DNA of 57,335 bases from Planctomycetota bacterium (GTDB lineage: Bacteria; Planctomycetota; Phycisphaerae; WQYP01): assembly GCA_021810145.1 (NCBI GenBank), contig JAJZJL010000010.1, forward strand, positions 1 to 57,335. The letters run 5' to 3'. Below the pieces are notes generated by a model. That model saw only the letters and a program-made list of their open reading frames with translations. It was not told where the DNA came from and searched no databases. The translations under genes were made by a program, and so were the position numbers. How positions within the stretch are numbered: the first letter of the stretch is position 1; each line of letters starts with the position of its first letter. Positions 18,272 through 27,626 of the stretch are shown here, in pieces.

Positions 18272-20506
18272 ATGGCCTTGAAAATTTGCATTGCCATTCC
18301 GGGGTTCTCAGAAGCATCCCCACCGGACGATGCACTGCAGGCCTGCATTAATCTGGCCAATGAGTTTGTGGGCAGCGGGCATGATGTAACGGTGGTTGTA
18401 TCGCCCTGTACGCCAGCAAACCCGGTGTCCACCGTGCCGGCAGGCATTGCCGAACTGCAGGCGCGTATCATCACGCTTGCTGAGCTTACAGATCAGCAGG
18501 TCACAGCGGGCTGGTTTCGCCGCCGCAGTTATGAATTTTTTAATTGGCTTAAAGCCGCGGCCATTGCCTTTGATTGCGTTGTGGCACCCGAATGGCAGGG
18601 CATTGCCTATTACGCCATATTGGCCCGGCAGCAGGGAATCGACTTTACCAACACCCGATTTATTACATATGTAAACGCTCCAACGCAATGGCGATATCAA
18701 TCCCGGCTTGGCAGGCCCGCAAGTATCGATGCCCTTGAAGTGATGTTTATGGAGCGCGAGGTTGTACGCCGGGCGGATGCGGCGGTAATCAGCACGGCGG
18801 GATTGCGCGATTGGCTTACTGAAAATCAATGGACTCTTCCTGCCAGCACACAGATTATCCCCCCCGCTCCCACGCCGGACGCCAACTTCCGCAGACAGGC
18901 GGTTCTCCCAACTGTAGCCACCGTTCGCCCACCACATACTGATAATCCACCGGCACCCGTGACCGACAGCGGGGAAATTCGGGAGTTGGTTTTCGCCGGA
19001 CGGATGGACACGGCCGACGGGGTGGAATTATTCTGCGACGGCTTGAAATTGCTGCCCGCCGATCTGCGAGACAATATTAAAGTCTCGTTTATTGGGGCAA
19101 TTGGCGAAGTGGCACAACTTGCCGGTGACTGGTATGTAACGCGCACGCTGCGGCAAACGGGATGGCGATACTCCATTAAGCCGGCACTCTCTCCACGGCG
19201 ACAACTGCAATATCTGCAAACGGATGGTCGGCTGGCAATTTTTACCGCACCTGCCGGAGCGCTGCCGCAGTTGCTGGTTAATTGCATCGCAAGGCACATT
19301 CCCGTTCTGATCCCGGACCATTGCGGGTTGCGCGATAATCTGTCATCCGAGGAAGTCCAGAACCTTTGCTTTGCGCCAAACGCCAAGGCATTGTCCACTA
19401 AAATTCAAACCGTTCTCACAACAAGGGACATGCGTTTAAAGGCACACATGGTGGCAGCCAACAGCGCCCGCCTTTGGGACGCCGTGATGAAAGCATCGGG
19501 ATCGGCCGCAACTCCAAACGCCGGGCATGCGGCCAATGAATCGCCCGATACCCGCATAAATCCGGCAGGTTCGATGCCACTGATCAGCGTTTGCCTCGTG
19601 CATTACAATCGACCCGGCACCCTCCGGCAGGCCGTTGATTCGCTGAAAGCGCAAACATACAGGAACTTTGAAGTTATTCTGGTTGATGACGGCAGCCCAT
19701 CATCGGAAGCGCAGGCGTTTCTGGATTCACTGGAGAGTGAATTTGCGGCCCGAAAATGGCGCATTATCCGGCAGAGCAACCAATATATGTGGCGGGCACG
19801 CAATCATGCGGCGCAACAGGCCCGGGGCGAATATCTGGCATTTATGGATGATGACAATATCGCACAGCGGCATTGGCTGACTTGCGCCCTGGATGTGGCC
19901 GGGAAAACCCACGCCGATATCGTTACTTCCACCATGACGCTTTTCCATGGCGACACACGGCCCGATCCGGCGGCGTTGTTTCCGATGTGGGTCCCACTGG
20001 GCGCTTGCGCCAGTGCCGGGGCGTTTATGAATGTCTTTGGTGATGCGCATTGCCTGATCAAACGCGATGTTTTCGAGAAACTTGGGGGTTTTGAGGAACG
20101 CTACAGCGGCTATCAGGAAGATTGGGAATTCTTTGCCCGGGCGGTTCTAACGGGCCATAAACTGGAGTTGATTCCCGAACCACTGCTTTTCTACCGTATC
20201 AGCAAAAACAGCGTTTCACGAAGCAGCGATCAAAACTGGAATGCCAACCGTGAATGCAGCATGCAGCCCTACCGCAACGCCATAAAACCGGAATTGCGGG
20301 ATCTGATGGCATTCATGCTGGAAAATCAGCGACTGTATTGCGGCGTGATGGAAAAAAGAGCGACGGGCTATGGCAAAATGTTGCGTGACGTTAACCGCTG
20401 GTTGCGCGGCCGCGCCGGCGAAGCGCCCGTGGTGGTGCACACCACTGTTGACGCACTGCGCGCCGCCGGTGCCATACCATCCCGCCGCCGCTGCCTGCGT
20501 GCGTGA
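18272..20506 (+). CDS. Two-domain glycosyltransferase (GT4-like plus GT2)
   Basis: This 744-residue fusion has an N-terminal GT-B domain of GT4 type (about residues 1-410; LANEFVGSGHDVTVVVSP, then ELVFAGRMDTADGVELFCDG). A GT-A domain of family 2 follows from about residue 436 (SVCLVHYNRPGTLRQAVDSL, VILVDDGSPSS, the metal-binding D526-D528 in AFMDDDN, and YQEDWEFFARA). The GT2 part looks active. In the GT4 part the E-x7-E position reads G329-x7-N337, so both acidic residues are lost and this half may be inactive. A 763-residue paralog lies at 42684. Part of this gene's 3' end reappears as a decayed copy at 22.2-22.5 kb. The glycan made is unknown. Confidence 0.85.
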   Translation: MALKICIAIPGFSEASPPDDALQACINLANEFVGSGHDVTVVVSPCTPANPVSTVPAGIAELQARIITLAELTDQQVTAGWFRRRSYEFFNWLKAAAIAFDCVVAPEWQGIAYYAILARQQGIDFTNTRFITYVNAPTQWRYQSRLGRPASIDALEVMFMEREVVRRADAAVISTAGLRDWLTENQWTLPASTQIIPPAPTPDANFRRQAVLPTVATVRPPHTDNPPAPVTDSGEIRELVFAGRMDTADGVELFCDGLKLLPADLRDNIKVSFIGAIGEVAQLAGDWYVTRTLRQTGWRYSIKPALSPRRQLQYLQTDGRLAIFTAPAGALPQLLVNCIARHIPVLIPDHCGLRDNLSSEEVQNLCFAPNAKALSTKIQTVLTTRDMRLKAHMVAANSARLWDAVMKASGSAATPNAGHAANESPDTRINPAGSMPLISVCLVHYNRPGTLRQAVDSLKAQTYRNFEVILVDDGSPSSEAQAFLDSLESEFAARKWRIIRQSNQYMWRARNHAAQQARGEYLAFMDDDNIAQRHWLTCALDVAGKTHADIVTSTMTLFHGDTRPDPAALFPMWVPLGACASAGAFMNVFGDAHCLIKRDVFEKLGGFEERYSGYQEDWEFFARAVLTGHKLELIPEPLLFYRISKNSVSRSSDQNWNANRECSMQPYRNAIKPELRDLMAFMLENQRLYCGVMEKRATGYGKMLRDVNRWLRGRAGEAPVVVHTTVDALRAAGAIPSRRRCLRA

Positions 20507-20936
20507 CGAGGAGAGCCCGGACAGGCACCTACCAGTCGCCCCACAGTGCGTGAAGCGGAATCAACCAGCAATCTGTACGGATGAGAAGCTCTTCCCGGCC
20601 AGGACATAAAATAATGCTGCGTACCCCCCTGTCGTGGATTTTGAAGGTAGACCGCAGGCGCGCCGCGAAGTACCAACGCAATAGGCGTCGCAATGGCTCG
20701 GGAATTCATCATAAGTTAAGTGCAATCCATTCAGTTGGATGAAATTTCACCGTAACATGTTCGTTTTGGCTGCCACGGGGGCTATTTTTAGAGATTACGT
20801 CCTATAATTGTGTTGATTGAGACACAGCAGCGGTTGTGAACTTGCTCCCACCGCCACGAGAGAGGTTTCTAAAATTGACCTGATTGTGGCCGAATTTTAA
20901 CTTGATTTTTAATGATAAAATCACTAAAATTCCAGC
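20507..20936. other. Spacer before the ATPase gene
   Basis: No gene is supported in these 430 bases. The right half is clearly richer in A and T than the flanks, with a TATAAT hexamer at 20803-20808. Only short inverted repeats are seen (ATCCA...TGGAT near 20725-20740). Confidence 0.4.
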
Positions 20937-22208
20937 ATGATATACAAACATCGGATTCTCGCACCCAAGCTTCAACGCATGATTCAGCAATTTTCTGTGG
21001 TTATCATCAGTGGCAGCCGACAGGTGGGGAAAAGCACGCTTTTGCGCAACGAGTTATCCGGATGGGACAGCGTGGTATTCGACCCCGCAATAGATGTCGG
21101 TAATGCGCGGCAAGACCCGGATTTATTTCTAAATAATCATCCTCCGCCCTTGATCCTGGACGAAATCCAATACGCCCCGGAACTTGTGGGAGCCATCAAG
21201 CGTCGGGTTGATCTGGCACGCAGCGGCGGTCATTTCAATAACCCTTCAGCCAATGGAGATGTGGGGTTGTACGTTCTGACCGGATCACAACAGTGGTCTG
21301 TTTTGAAATCCGCCAGCGAGTCACTGGCCGGGCGTGCGGCGTTTCTGGACATGGAAGGATTTTGCCTCGCCGAAATCGCGGAGGCGGGAGCCGAAGACCA
21401 CTGGCTGCACCGCTATCTGACTGCTCCGGAGCAATTTGTCGCCGAGCCTTCGAAGCGGCTTGGGCTGACCAGAACGGTCAATGAGCAATTGTGGCGCGGA
21501 TTATTACCCGCGGCCGATACTCTGGAGCGAACGACCATACCGGAGTTTTACAACGCCTATCTTCGAACCTGCATTGAAAGGGATGTACGCTTACTGACCG
21601 ATCTGGCGGATTGGCAGCAATTCCGACGATTTGTCCAGCTTGCCGCCGCGTTAACCGCCCAGGAGATCAATCACTCGCAGCTTGGACGCGACATCGGTAT
21701 GACGCCGCAGACGGCACAACGCTGGCTGGCGACGCTGCGCGGGACATTCCAGTGGTTTGAAACGCCCGCCTTTCACGGCAACACAATCAAAAAAATCAGC
21801 GGCAAGCCCAAAGGGTATCTCGCGGACACCGGGTTGGCTTGCAGCCTCCAGAGAATTTCATCCGCATCGACATTGTCCGGTCATCCGTTGACGGGCGCGC
21901 TTTTTGAAACTGCCGTCGCGGGTGAAATCCGAAAGCTTTCCGCCACGCTACCGACCCCGCCGAACATCTACCATTGGCGAAGCCACAGCGGTGCCGAGGT
22001 TGATTTGTTGCTGGAGCGTGATGGCACGTTTTACCCAATGGAGATCAAATTATCCACACGGCCATCGCGGCAGGACACACGCGGAATCACGTCCTTCCGC
22101 GCCAGGTATCCCCATTTGAACATTGCGCCGGGACTGGTGATTGCACCAGTGGAACGCGTCGAGCAATTATCTGAAAATGATTACTGCTTACCGTGGGACA
22201 GCGTTTAG
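20937..22208 (+). CDS. AAA-type ATPase with DUF4143 domain
   Basis: This 423-residue protein is of the widespread AAA_14/DUF4143 family, whose function is unsettled. The Walker A motif is GSRQVGKST (residues 26-34) and the Walker B motif is LILDEIQY (D75, E76), with a sensor-like VLTGSQQ after it. The C-terminal half holds a winged-helix-like segment (LGRDIGMTPQTAQRWLATLR) and a restriction-like nuclease core seen as GAEVDLLLERDGTFYPMEIK. The family spreads horizontally and is usually a single gene. Here it lies between the two-domain glycosyltransferase and a decayed copy of that gene's 3' end, which suggests arrival by insertion or segmental duplication. Confidence 0.88.
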   Translation: MIYKHRILAPKLQRMIQQFSVVIISGSRQVGKSTLLRNELSGWDSVVFDPAIDVGNARQDPDLFLNNHPPPLILDEIQYAPELVGAIKRRVDLARSGGHFNNPSANGDVGLYVLTGSQQWSVLKSASESLAGRAAFLDMEGFCLAEIAEAGAEDHWLHRYLTAPEQFVAEPSKRLGLTRTVNEQLWRGLLPAADTLERTTIPEFYNAYLRTCIERDVRLLTDLADWQQFRRFVQLAAALTAQEINHSQLGRDIGMTPQTAQRWLATLRGTFQWFETPAFHGNTIKKISGKPKGYLADTGLACSLQRISSASTLSGHPLTGALFETAVAGEIRKLSATLPTPPNIYHWRSHSGAEVDLLLERDGTFYPMEIKLSTRPSRQDTRGITSFRARYPHLNIAPGLVIAPVERVEQLSENDYCLPWDSV

Positions 22209-22224
22209 AACATTCACAACACCG

Positions 22225-22545
22225 TTACGAAGCCGCCATGACGATCTCCGGGCGCGACCGGTTCTGGCGGGCCATAAACTGGAGTTGGTTCCCGAGCCAC
22301 TGCTTTTCTACCGTATCAGCAAAAACAGCGTTTCACGAAGCAGCGATCAAAACTGGAATGCCAACCGTGAATGCAGCATGCAGCCCTACCGCAACGCCAC
22401 CAGGCCGGAATTGCGGGATCTGATGGCATTGATGCTGGAAAATCAACGATTGCATTGCGGCGTGATCGAACAAAGAGCGACGGGCACTATCCGCGCCTGC
22501 TCTGTCGCTTTTTACGTGGCCGCAGCGGCGAGTCGCCAGCGAGTC
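22225..22545 (+). pseudogene. Decayed duplicate of the 3' end of the 18272 glycosyltransferase gene
   Basis: From about 22249 the sequence follows 20137-20440 closely. GGCCATAAACTGGAGTTG, TTTCTACCGTATCAGCAAAA and the NWNANRECSMQPYRNA coding stretch are shared almost unchanged. Similarity fades after GCGACGGGC at 22482, where the copy is shifted in frame. The segment lacks the first 85% of the gene, and its only start would be inside unrelated sequence, so it is not a functional gene. It begins just after the stop of the ATPase gene. Confidence 0.8.
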
Positions 22546-22607
22546 CCGGAGTTGCCGCCGCGGGTTGCAGGGGAGGTAAGTTGAGGAGGCGATCTGCCCA
22601 ACTCTAT

Positions 22608-22636
22608 TTGCGGGGGCGATACGACGGCGGTATACT
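22608..22636 (+). promoter_or_regulatory. Candidate promoter TTGCGG-N17-TATACT
   Basis: TTGCGG (22608-22613), 17 bases, TATACT (22631-22636). The same two hexamers with the same spacing occur upstream of the small basic gene at 45432. If used, it gives a leader of about 230 bases before the PEP-CTERM gene. Confidence 0.45.
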
Positions 22637-22870
22637 CCGACCGGCGTTAGGCCAATGACCGTGCGATACGCTTTTCCTCGAATTACCTTTGGGCGGGGTA
22701 TACGCACTGTTTCGCCGCAGCCCAACCGGGAAACCGCATACGCCTCCTGTGGTCTCCTTCCGGTTAGTTGCCCGGGAAACACGCATTCGCCAATCAACCG
22801 GGACTTCGGCCGATTGGCCAGTGCATGTCGCGACTGGGCGAGCCGGCGCGTTCCGGGACAGGAGCATCTC

Positions 22871-23656
22871 ATGCGTACGTCTCAACCGTTTTGCCTTATT
22901 ATCGGCAGGGCACTTGCTATCTTCCTCTTGGCGTCGGAAGTTCTGGCGTTTTCGCCAGTGTTGCGAGCAGATCAAATCGTTTCACTAAGCTATTCGATGT
23001 CGGCGTTATCGCAGCCAATGGACAATGTCTACGCCCTTCTTGCCCAGGAGGGTGCTGGGCCGAGCGAGGCCAACCTCGCGTTCGTGCACTTACCGAGCAT
23101 TCCGGCTGGAACCCCGTATTCAAACACTGTAAATCTGGACTTCACGACGCTGGGGCTAACGGTGGGTGCTCCAACAACGGATACGGCAATTGCAACAACG
23201 ATTGGCCCTAGCGGGCATACTAACCTCATCACGGTGTTCAATAGCTGGCTTGACCAAGCCGCAACGGAATCCTCGTGGTCGACCATGCTCGGCTACTACC
23301 CCTTGAATTATAAGCTCTTCATCAATGCGATGTTCAACGGAACCTCGGTCGATCAAGTGGCCGCTGCACCAACGTATTGGGCAGCGCAAGGGTACCCCCA
23401 ACTCGTCTTGCCGTCAGCGGATATTTTTGACACCCCCGGCACCCTTTTTCCCAGTGTCGCATGGAGCGGTACCCCGTCAGGAACCTACGACGTAGTTCGC
23501 TACAGCGACACCGGCGCGATTGGGCAACTTATGGGGACGACGGACCCGCATTTCACACTTGTCGCAAATCCAGTACCCGAGCCGTCGACTTTGGCGATTT
23601 TTGGGATGTCTGCGCTGATGTTGATGGGATCAAGGAAACGCCGCGCTCGGCATTAG
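22871..23656 (+). CDS. Exported PEP-CTERM protein
   Basis: This 261-residue protein has a signal peptide (about residues 1-34, ending near PVLRADQ) and a C-terminal PEP-CTERM anchor: NPVPEPSTLAIFGMSALMLM followed by the basic SRKRRARH tail. The motif directs sorting by an exosortase to the surface or into extracellular matrix, often with polysaccharide synthesis genes, which fits the surrounding glycosyltransferases. The central region is low in charge and rich in Ala, Thr and Ser, with no enzyme motif. The frame is open from 22655, but ATG 22871 has GGAG six bases upstream and starts the signal peptide. No exosortase gene is in the window. Confidence 0.85.
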   Translation: MRTSQPFCLIIGRALAIFLLASEVLAFSPVLRADQIVSLSYSMSALSQPMDNVYALLAQEGAGPSEANLAFVHLPSIPAGTPYSNTVNLDFTTLGLTVGAPTTDTAIATTIGPSGHTNLITVFNSWLDQAATESSWSTMLGYYPLNYKLFINAMFNGTSVDQVAAAPTYWAAQGYPQLVLPSADIFDTPGTLFPSVAWSGTPSGTYDVVRYSDTGAIGQLMGTTDPHFTLVANPVPEPSTLAIFGMSALMLMGSRKRRARH

Positions 23657-23726
23657 GTTGATGACGCCCTGTTTTGGCCTCGGAGCCGGCGGGGCGTCCC
23701 CTTTTGCTTTAGGCGCCGGCCGCAAG

Positions 23727-23761
23727 GGCACCGAGGGGATTTTCGGTCGCCTCTCGGTGCC
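23727..23761. terminator. Hairpin between convergent genes, possible terminator
   Basis: This is a 9-bp perfect stem, extended by two more pairs past one mismatch, 70 bases after the PEP-CTERM stop. No U-tract follows on either strand, so it may act as an mRNA end-stabiliser or weak terminator. Confidence 0.35.
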
Positions 23762-23871
23762 GCTCGCTGACGATCTCGGTTATTCGGTGGTGTTCAGGGG
23801 ATTGCACAACCGATTGCGTCGCCGCCTCGTGGGTGGCCCATGCGGGCGGCGGGGCTCCGTAACTATATCGT

Positions 23872-24115
23872 TTTGGTTTTCGTCGGCCAGCGTCAGCCAG
23901 AAATAGCGAGTTTCCATTTATGCTATGGCCTTCCGCTTGTTCTCGGATACGCCGCTCCGGGTGCGCAGCATCGAGGTTTCGTGAGCCCGATACTCGGCAG
24001 TTGGGACATCAGCCACTTGTTGCCCTTGCATCCCAGCGGCCGCCATCCTGCACCGGAGCTCATAGTCTTCCCAGCCGGAGTGCCGTGGCACGCTTTTGGC
24101 CCTGGTCGTGCCTGA
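23872..24115 (-). pseudogene. Decayed copy of the C-terminal end of the 24152 glycosyltransferase
   Basis: The minus strand reads VPRHSGWEDYELRCRMAAAG, then VPTAEYRAHETSMLRTRSGV and ENKRKAIA, a stop codon, and METRYFWLTLADEN. This follows the intact gene's SGWEDFDMWCRMAEAGMTGK, LAEYRVHGSSMLRTQ and ERRHFWLTLVDQT in order. It is in the same orientation and immediately downstream of that gene. There is an internal stop and no front end, so it is a relic. Divergence is greater than for the duplicate at 22.2 kb. Confidence 0.7.
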
Positions 24116-24151
24116 ATTGGCCAGCGACTCGGGTCGAGCGGAAAGGCATGG

Positions 24152-27100
24152 TCAGTCGGAATCTCCGCGAGCCCGGGAACGGCACCATTTTGCGGCCATA
24201 CCTTCCTGTGTTTGATCAACCAAGGTAAGCCAGAAATGGCGGCGCTCTGCCTGTATCACAGCCTGACGCTTATTGGTAATTAGATCGGTCTGCGTCCGGA
24301 GCATCGAGGATCCGTGTACGCGGTATTCCGCCAGTGGAGCGCGGCCTACTTGCTTTCCCGTCATACCCGCCTCCGCCATCCTGCACCACATATCGAAATC
24401 CTCCCAGCCGGAGCGAGTATCGTCGTAGCCGCCAACCTCCGCCCACGCGTCCTTGGCCACCAACGCCATTGCGTCGATGTAGTTGCCGGCAACTAACTGT
24501 ATCGGTGCGTATGGGCGGTCGCCCATGGTGTAAGAGGAATCACCGAATTGGCGAATCAGCGGATACGCAAAGGCCAGCGATGTGCGCTGCATCTCGGAAA
24601 GCAGCTCCGCGCAACAATTGCCTAATAACCGATTGTCAGCATCCAAGGGCAAAACAAACGGTGTCTCCGCCAGGTCAAAGGCAAGATTTCGGGTAAGGCC
24701 AAGGCCCCGATTGGTCCGGTTACGGGCTATTACAACCCGGTTAAAACGATCGGTATTCCGTTTCACCCATTGCAGAACAATATCGCAGGAGCCGTCGGTC
24801 GAGCAGTCGTCGACGACAATCAGGTCGAGCACGGGCAGGGATTGGTCTCGCACAGAGGAGAGAGCCTCTTCAACAAACCGCGCGTAATTGTACAGCGGTA
24901 CGACAACGGAAACCTCGGCCACACCCAGTTGGTCCGTGTCATGCAGAACCTCCGCATCGGGCAGCGCGGGCGGGGCGGGCCGCTTCACACTTGCGCGGTA
25001 AAGTTCCAGCTCGAAATACCGAGATCCTTCGTAGCCTCCCCCGGCCTGAGCAACGACAGATCGTAGCGACTCCGCGCGCTGCCGCGGTCCATAGGTTACC
25101 AAGGCGTCATAAAAAGCGCTGCGCGCGGTGCGGCGGCGGAGAACAGGGTCGTTAATGAGCCTCTTGATCACGCTGTACCATTCATCCGGGCGATTCGCGT
25201 GAAATCCATTTACTCCATCACGGATCGCACGCCGGAATGGCTCCGTAGGGGAGGCGACGGTACACACATCAACAATGGCCGCCTCAAAGTACTTCAATTC
25301 ACTCTTGCATTCACAATAGGGATTTCCAGCCTCCAGGGGTGCCAGGTTTATATCAAATCGGACCAATTCCTCCGGGAGGTTCTCCAGAGGGACAGCCTTC
25401 CGCCATTCAATGCGGTCTTGGACCGCCGCCAAGTCCTGGAACTCATCTATATCGAGCAGGCCGTTCCCGTCATGGCCACGGAATAGCACCAGCCGACACT
25501 CGGGGTGCTCACTGAGGATCCTGGCGATTGCCGACGACGCGTTGCGGAAATCTCGCTGATGGGTACGCGTCCCGCCAGCATATCCGATTCTTACGACACC
25601 GTCGGAAGGACTCAGCTTGCGCCGGCGAACGGCCAGTCGCGATTGGGCCAGCGAATTATAGTCAAATCCGTTAAGCAGGACGAAGGCGGGTTTGTACGAT
25701 CTGCGAATCTGGTAGGCCAGACTCTCCGTGGGAGCTGTGCAGAAATCCGCTGCGACCATGGCCTCTCTCACTGACGCGTAATGCCTCTGGACAAGTTCCT
25801 GGGGAAACTTCTGACTCCTGATTCCATCAATTATTTCCGGAGTGGCCAAGGTTGGGTCAAACATCAGGTCGTCCACATCAAAGATGACCCTACCATTACT
25901 CCGGCGCACAGCGTCAACCGCTGCCGCCACCGATGGATTCCAGACAGCTCGCCAGATCACCAGGACGTCTGTTCCGACGATCTCATTGATTTTTGCGGGA
26001 AGTTCGTCCATTCGCAGGTACCTTGCGTCCATCCCGGCCCGTTTCGCCGCCTCGACGTATCGGATAACCCGGTATGTGTTTCCTGGCGTATCTGGCTCGC
26101 CGGAGAGGTAGGTAACCCGCGGCCTGTCGCTACGATGCGGTGGGGATTCCAATATCGGTGGCAGTTCGACTGCCACGGGACGACGCAGTCGGCGGCGCCA
26201 TGGGCGCGGGAGACTGCCGGTAAAGGCCCGCCAGAAAATTTTCCGCACCCTGTACCCCAACTCGGCAAGGGTGGGAAACCGGGACGCCAATATCCGCATC
26301 GGCAGCGTGACGCGCCACGCAAAACTCGTCTCGACCAGAGTCACCCGTTCGACGAGCTGCGCCAATTGGGATCGGCATCGGTCGATCTCTTCACGGTACC
26401 GCACGGCCTCCTGTTCGTGCGCTTCCGCTGCACGCCTTGCTTCGTCAATGGCGGTCGAAAGCTGACTCCGCGTACGGTCGGTCTCTTGGTGGGAGTGCTG
26501 GATCTCGCTAGCGTGCGACGCTCGGAGATTTTCCATTTCCTGTGCCGAGGCGGCCAGCCGTTCCCTCAAGGCAGTGCCATCCGAAAGGTGCTGGGCCAGC
26601 ACTTGGGCGTTCAATTGGGCCAATCTAGCTATGGATTGCATAGACTGTTCCCGCAATTCGGAAACTTCCTCTTTATGGCGAGCCGACTCTTCAGCGTTCG
26701 CTTGTTGGAGTTGCTCGATCATTGCCTCGGGCTCACTGATCTCCGTGCGCGTCCACGGAAAAACGTCGCGGCTTTTCTCCCCAGACTCCTCCGCTCGTAC
26801 GATCGCCTGCAACTGGGGCGAGGAACTTGCTCCTTGCTGGTAAGCGGAGACCACCGCGTGAAAATCGATTCGCTCCTCATCCAGGGCTTTCCTGCGGTGG
26901 GTACGATGCAGGGAGAGCAGGTTCACCAAAAAAGTCTCAGGATGCACCAGTGATAAATTGCCACCGGCGACGAGCGAATCGCTGGGTTGCGCCGCGGCTG
27001 CGGCGCTCCCCTCGCGCGCAAACACGAGCATATTTTGGGCGTACCACCAGTCTACCTCGGGGTGCGTCCAGACCCGCCGCCGCAACCAGTCAAAGCAAAG

Positions 27101-27598
27101 AAATCCACGTGCTCTGAACTGAATTGCCCAGAACTCGGGCCACTGTTCGTTAATGTGGTTGGTGCCATATTGGTACGGGATTGCCGCTGAAAAGAGAATG
27201 ACATCACTCAAGCTACTGAGGTCGTCAACGAACGACTCCGCCCGGCCAAACGTGAGATGCTCCGCCACCTCCATGCAAATAGCCAAGTCGAACTGGGACA
27301 GGCCCGTCTTCGCAATAATTGACGCAACACGATTGGCCTCAAGATCCCCTTCAGCGAACCGCTCCGGCGGAATGAGGAGCCTGGTTCGGTCGACATAACC
27401 GCCGTCAATCCCCAAGGTCGTCGACGCCCCAAGCTCTGAGGCCGCTCGCAACCACGCACCCTCGCCACAGCCGACATCGATAACCGCTCTTGGTTGCACT
27501 ATTTCAAAAAGCATTGCCAAGGTCACGCGGGCAGAGGACAGGCTCCTGCGGGTGTGACCGTCAAAGAATTCGGCATCGTAGGGACGACTCGCTTCCAT
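24152..27598 (-). CDS. Multidomain methyltransferase / GT4 / GT2 glycan-synthesis protein
   Basis: This 1148-residue protein has four parts. Residues about 1-200 form a class I methyltransferase (VIDVGCGEGAWLRAASELGA; LAICMEVAEHL). Residues about 290-430 are a heptad-rich coiled coil dense in Glu, Gln and Arg. Residues about 490-850 are a GT-B domain with GYAGGTRTHQRDF and INLAPLEAGNPYCECKSELK. Residues about 885-1130 are a GT2 domain (SVVVPLYNYARFVEEALSSV, VVDDCSTDGS, LPLDADNRL, GWEDFDMWCRM). Such fusions occur in O-antigen and surface-glycan clusters, where a chain may be extended and methyl-capped. The start has AGGA upstream. An MsbA-like exporter gene precedes it on the same strand with 28 bases between. 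A relic of its 3' end lies just downstream. Confidence 0.85.
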   Translation of the reverse strand: MEASRPYDAEFFDGHTRRSLSSARVTLAMLFEIVQPRAVIDVGCGEGAWLRAASELGASTTLGIDGGYVDRTRLLIPPERFAEGDLEANRVASIIAKTGLSQFDLAICMEVAEHLTFGRAESFVDDLSSLSDVILFSAAIPYQYGTNHINEQWPEFWAIQFRARGFLCFDWLRRRVWTHPEVDWWYAQNMLVFAREGSAAAAAQPSDSLVAGGNLSLVHPETFLVNLLSLHRTHRRKALDEERIDFHAVVSAYQQGASSSPQLQAIVRAEESGEKSRDVFPWTRTEISEPEAMIEQLQQANAEESARHKEEVSELREQSMQSIARLAQLNAQVLAQHLSDGTALRERLAASAQEMENLRASHASEIQHSHQETDRTRSQLSTAIDEARRAAEAHEQEAVRYREEIDRCRSQLAQLVERVTLVETSFAWRVTLPMRILASRFPTLAELGYRVRKIFWRAFTGSLPRPWRRRLRRPVAVELPPILESPPHRSDRPRVTYLSGEPDTPGNTYRVIRYVEAAKRAGMDARYLRMDELPAKINEIVGTDVLVIWRAVWNPSVAAAVDAVRRSNGRVIFDVDDLMFDPTLATPEIIDGIRSQKFPQELVQRHYASVREAMVAADFCTAPTESLAYQIRRSYKPAFVLLNGFDYNSLAQSRLAVRRRKLSPSDGVVRIGYAGGTRTHQRDFRNASSAIARILSEHPECRLVLFRGHDGNGLLDIDEFQDLAAVQDRIEWRKAVPLENLPEELVRFDINLAPLEAGNPYCECKSELKYFEAAIVDVCTVASPTEPFRRAIRDGVNGFHANRPDEWYSVIKRLINDPVLRRRTARSAFYDALVTYGPRQRAESLRSVVAQAGGGYEGSRYFELELYRASVKRPAPPALPDAEVLHDTDQLGVAEVSVVVPLYNYARFVEEALSSVRDQSLPVLDLIVVDDCSTDGSCDIVLQWVKRNTDRFNRVVIARNRTNRGLGLTRNLAFDLAETPFVLPLDADNRLLGNCCAELLSEMQRTSLAFAYPLIRQFGDSSYTMGDRPYAPIQLVAGNYIDAMALVAKDAWAEVGGYDDTRSGWEDFDMWCRMAEAGMTGKQVGRAPLAEYRVHGSSMLRTQTDLITNKRQAVIQAERRHFWLTLVDQTQEGMAAKWCRSRARGDSD

Positions 27599-27626
27599 TC
27601 ACAATTCCTGCCTGTCTGGGTCCTCA

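Larger units (their letters stand above)
23657..24151. other. Spacer with a strong hairpin and a gene fragment
   Basis: There is no intact gene. A hairpin at 23727-23761 pairs GGCACCGAG with CTCGGTGCC but lacks a following T run. From about 23872 to 24130 the minus strand carries a decayed copy of the end of the neighbouring glycosyltransferase gene. Confidence 0.55.

Noticed and set aside
22141..22584. 147-codon frame containing glycosyltransferase sequence
   Set aside because: Its front is the ATPase gene in another frame and its middle is a duplicated gene tail, so it is a pseudogene by-product.
22637..22870. Cyclic-di-GMP riboswitch in the PEP-CTERM leader
   Set aside because: The conserved GGCAAACC and GACGCAAAGCC type elements are not present.
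25781..26953. 390-codon open frame on the plus strand
   Set aside because: It is antisense to the multidomain glycosyltransferase, with low-complexity composition and no motif.
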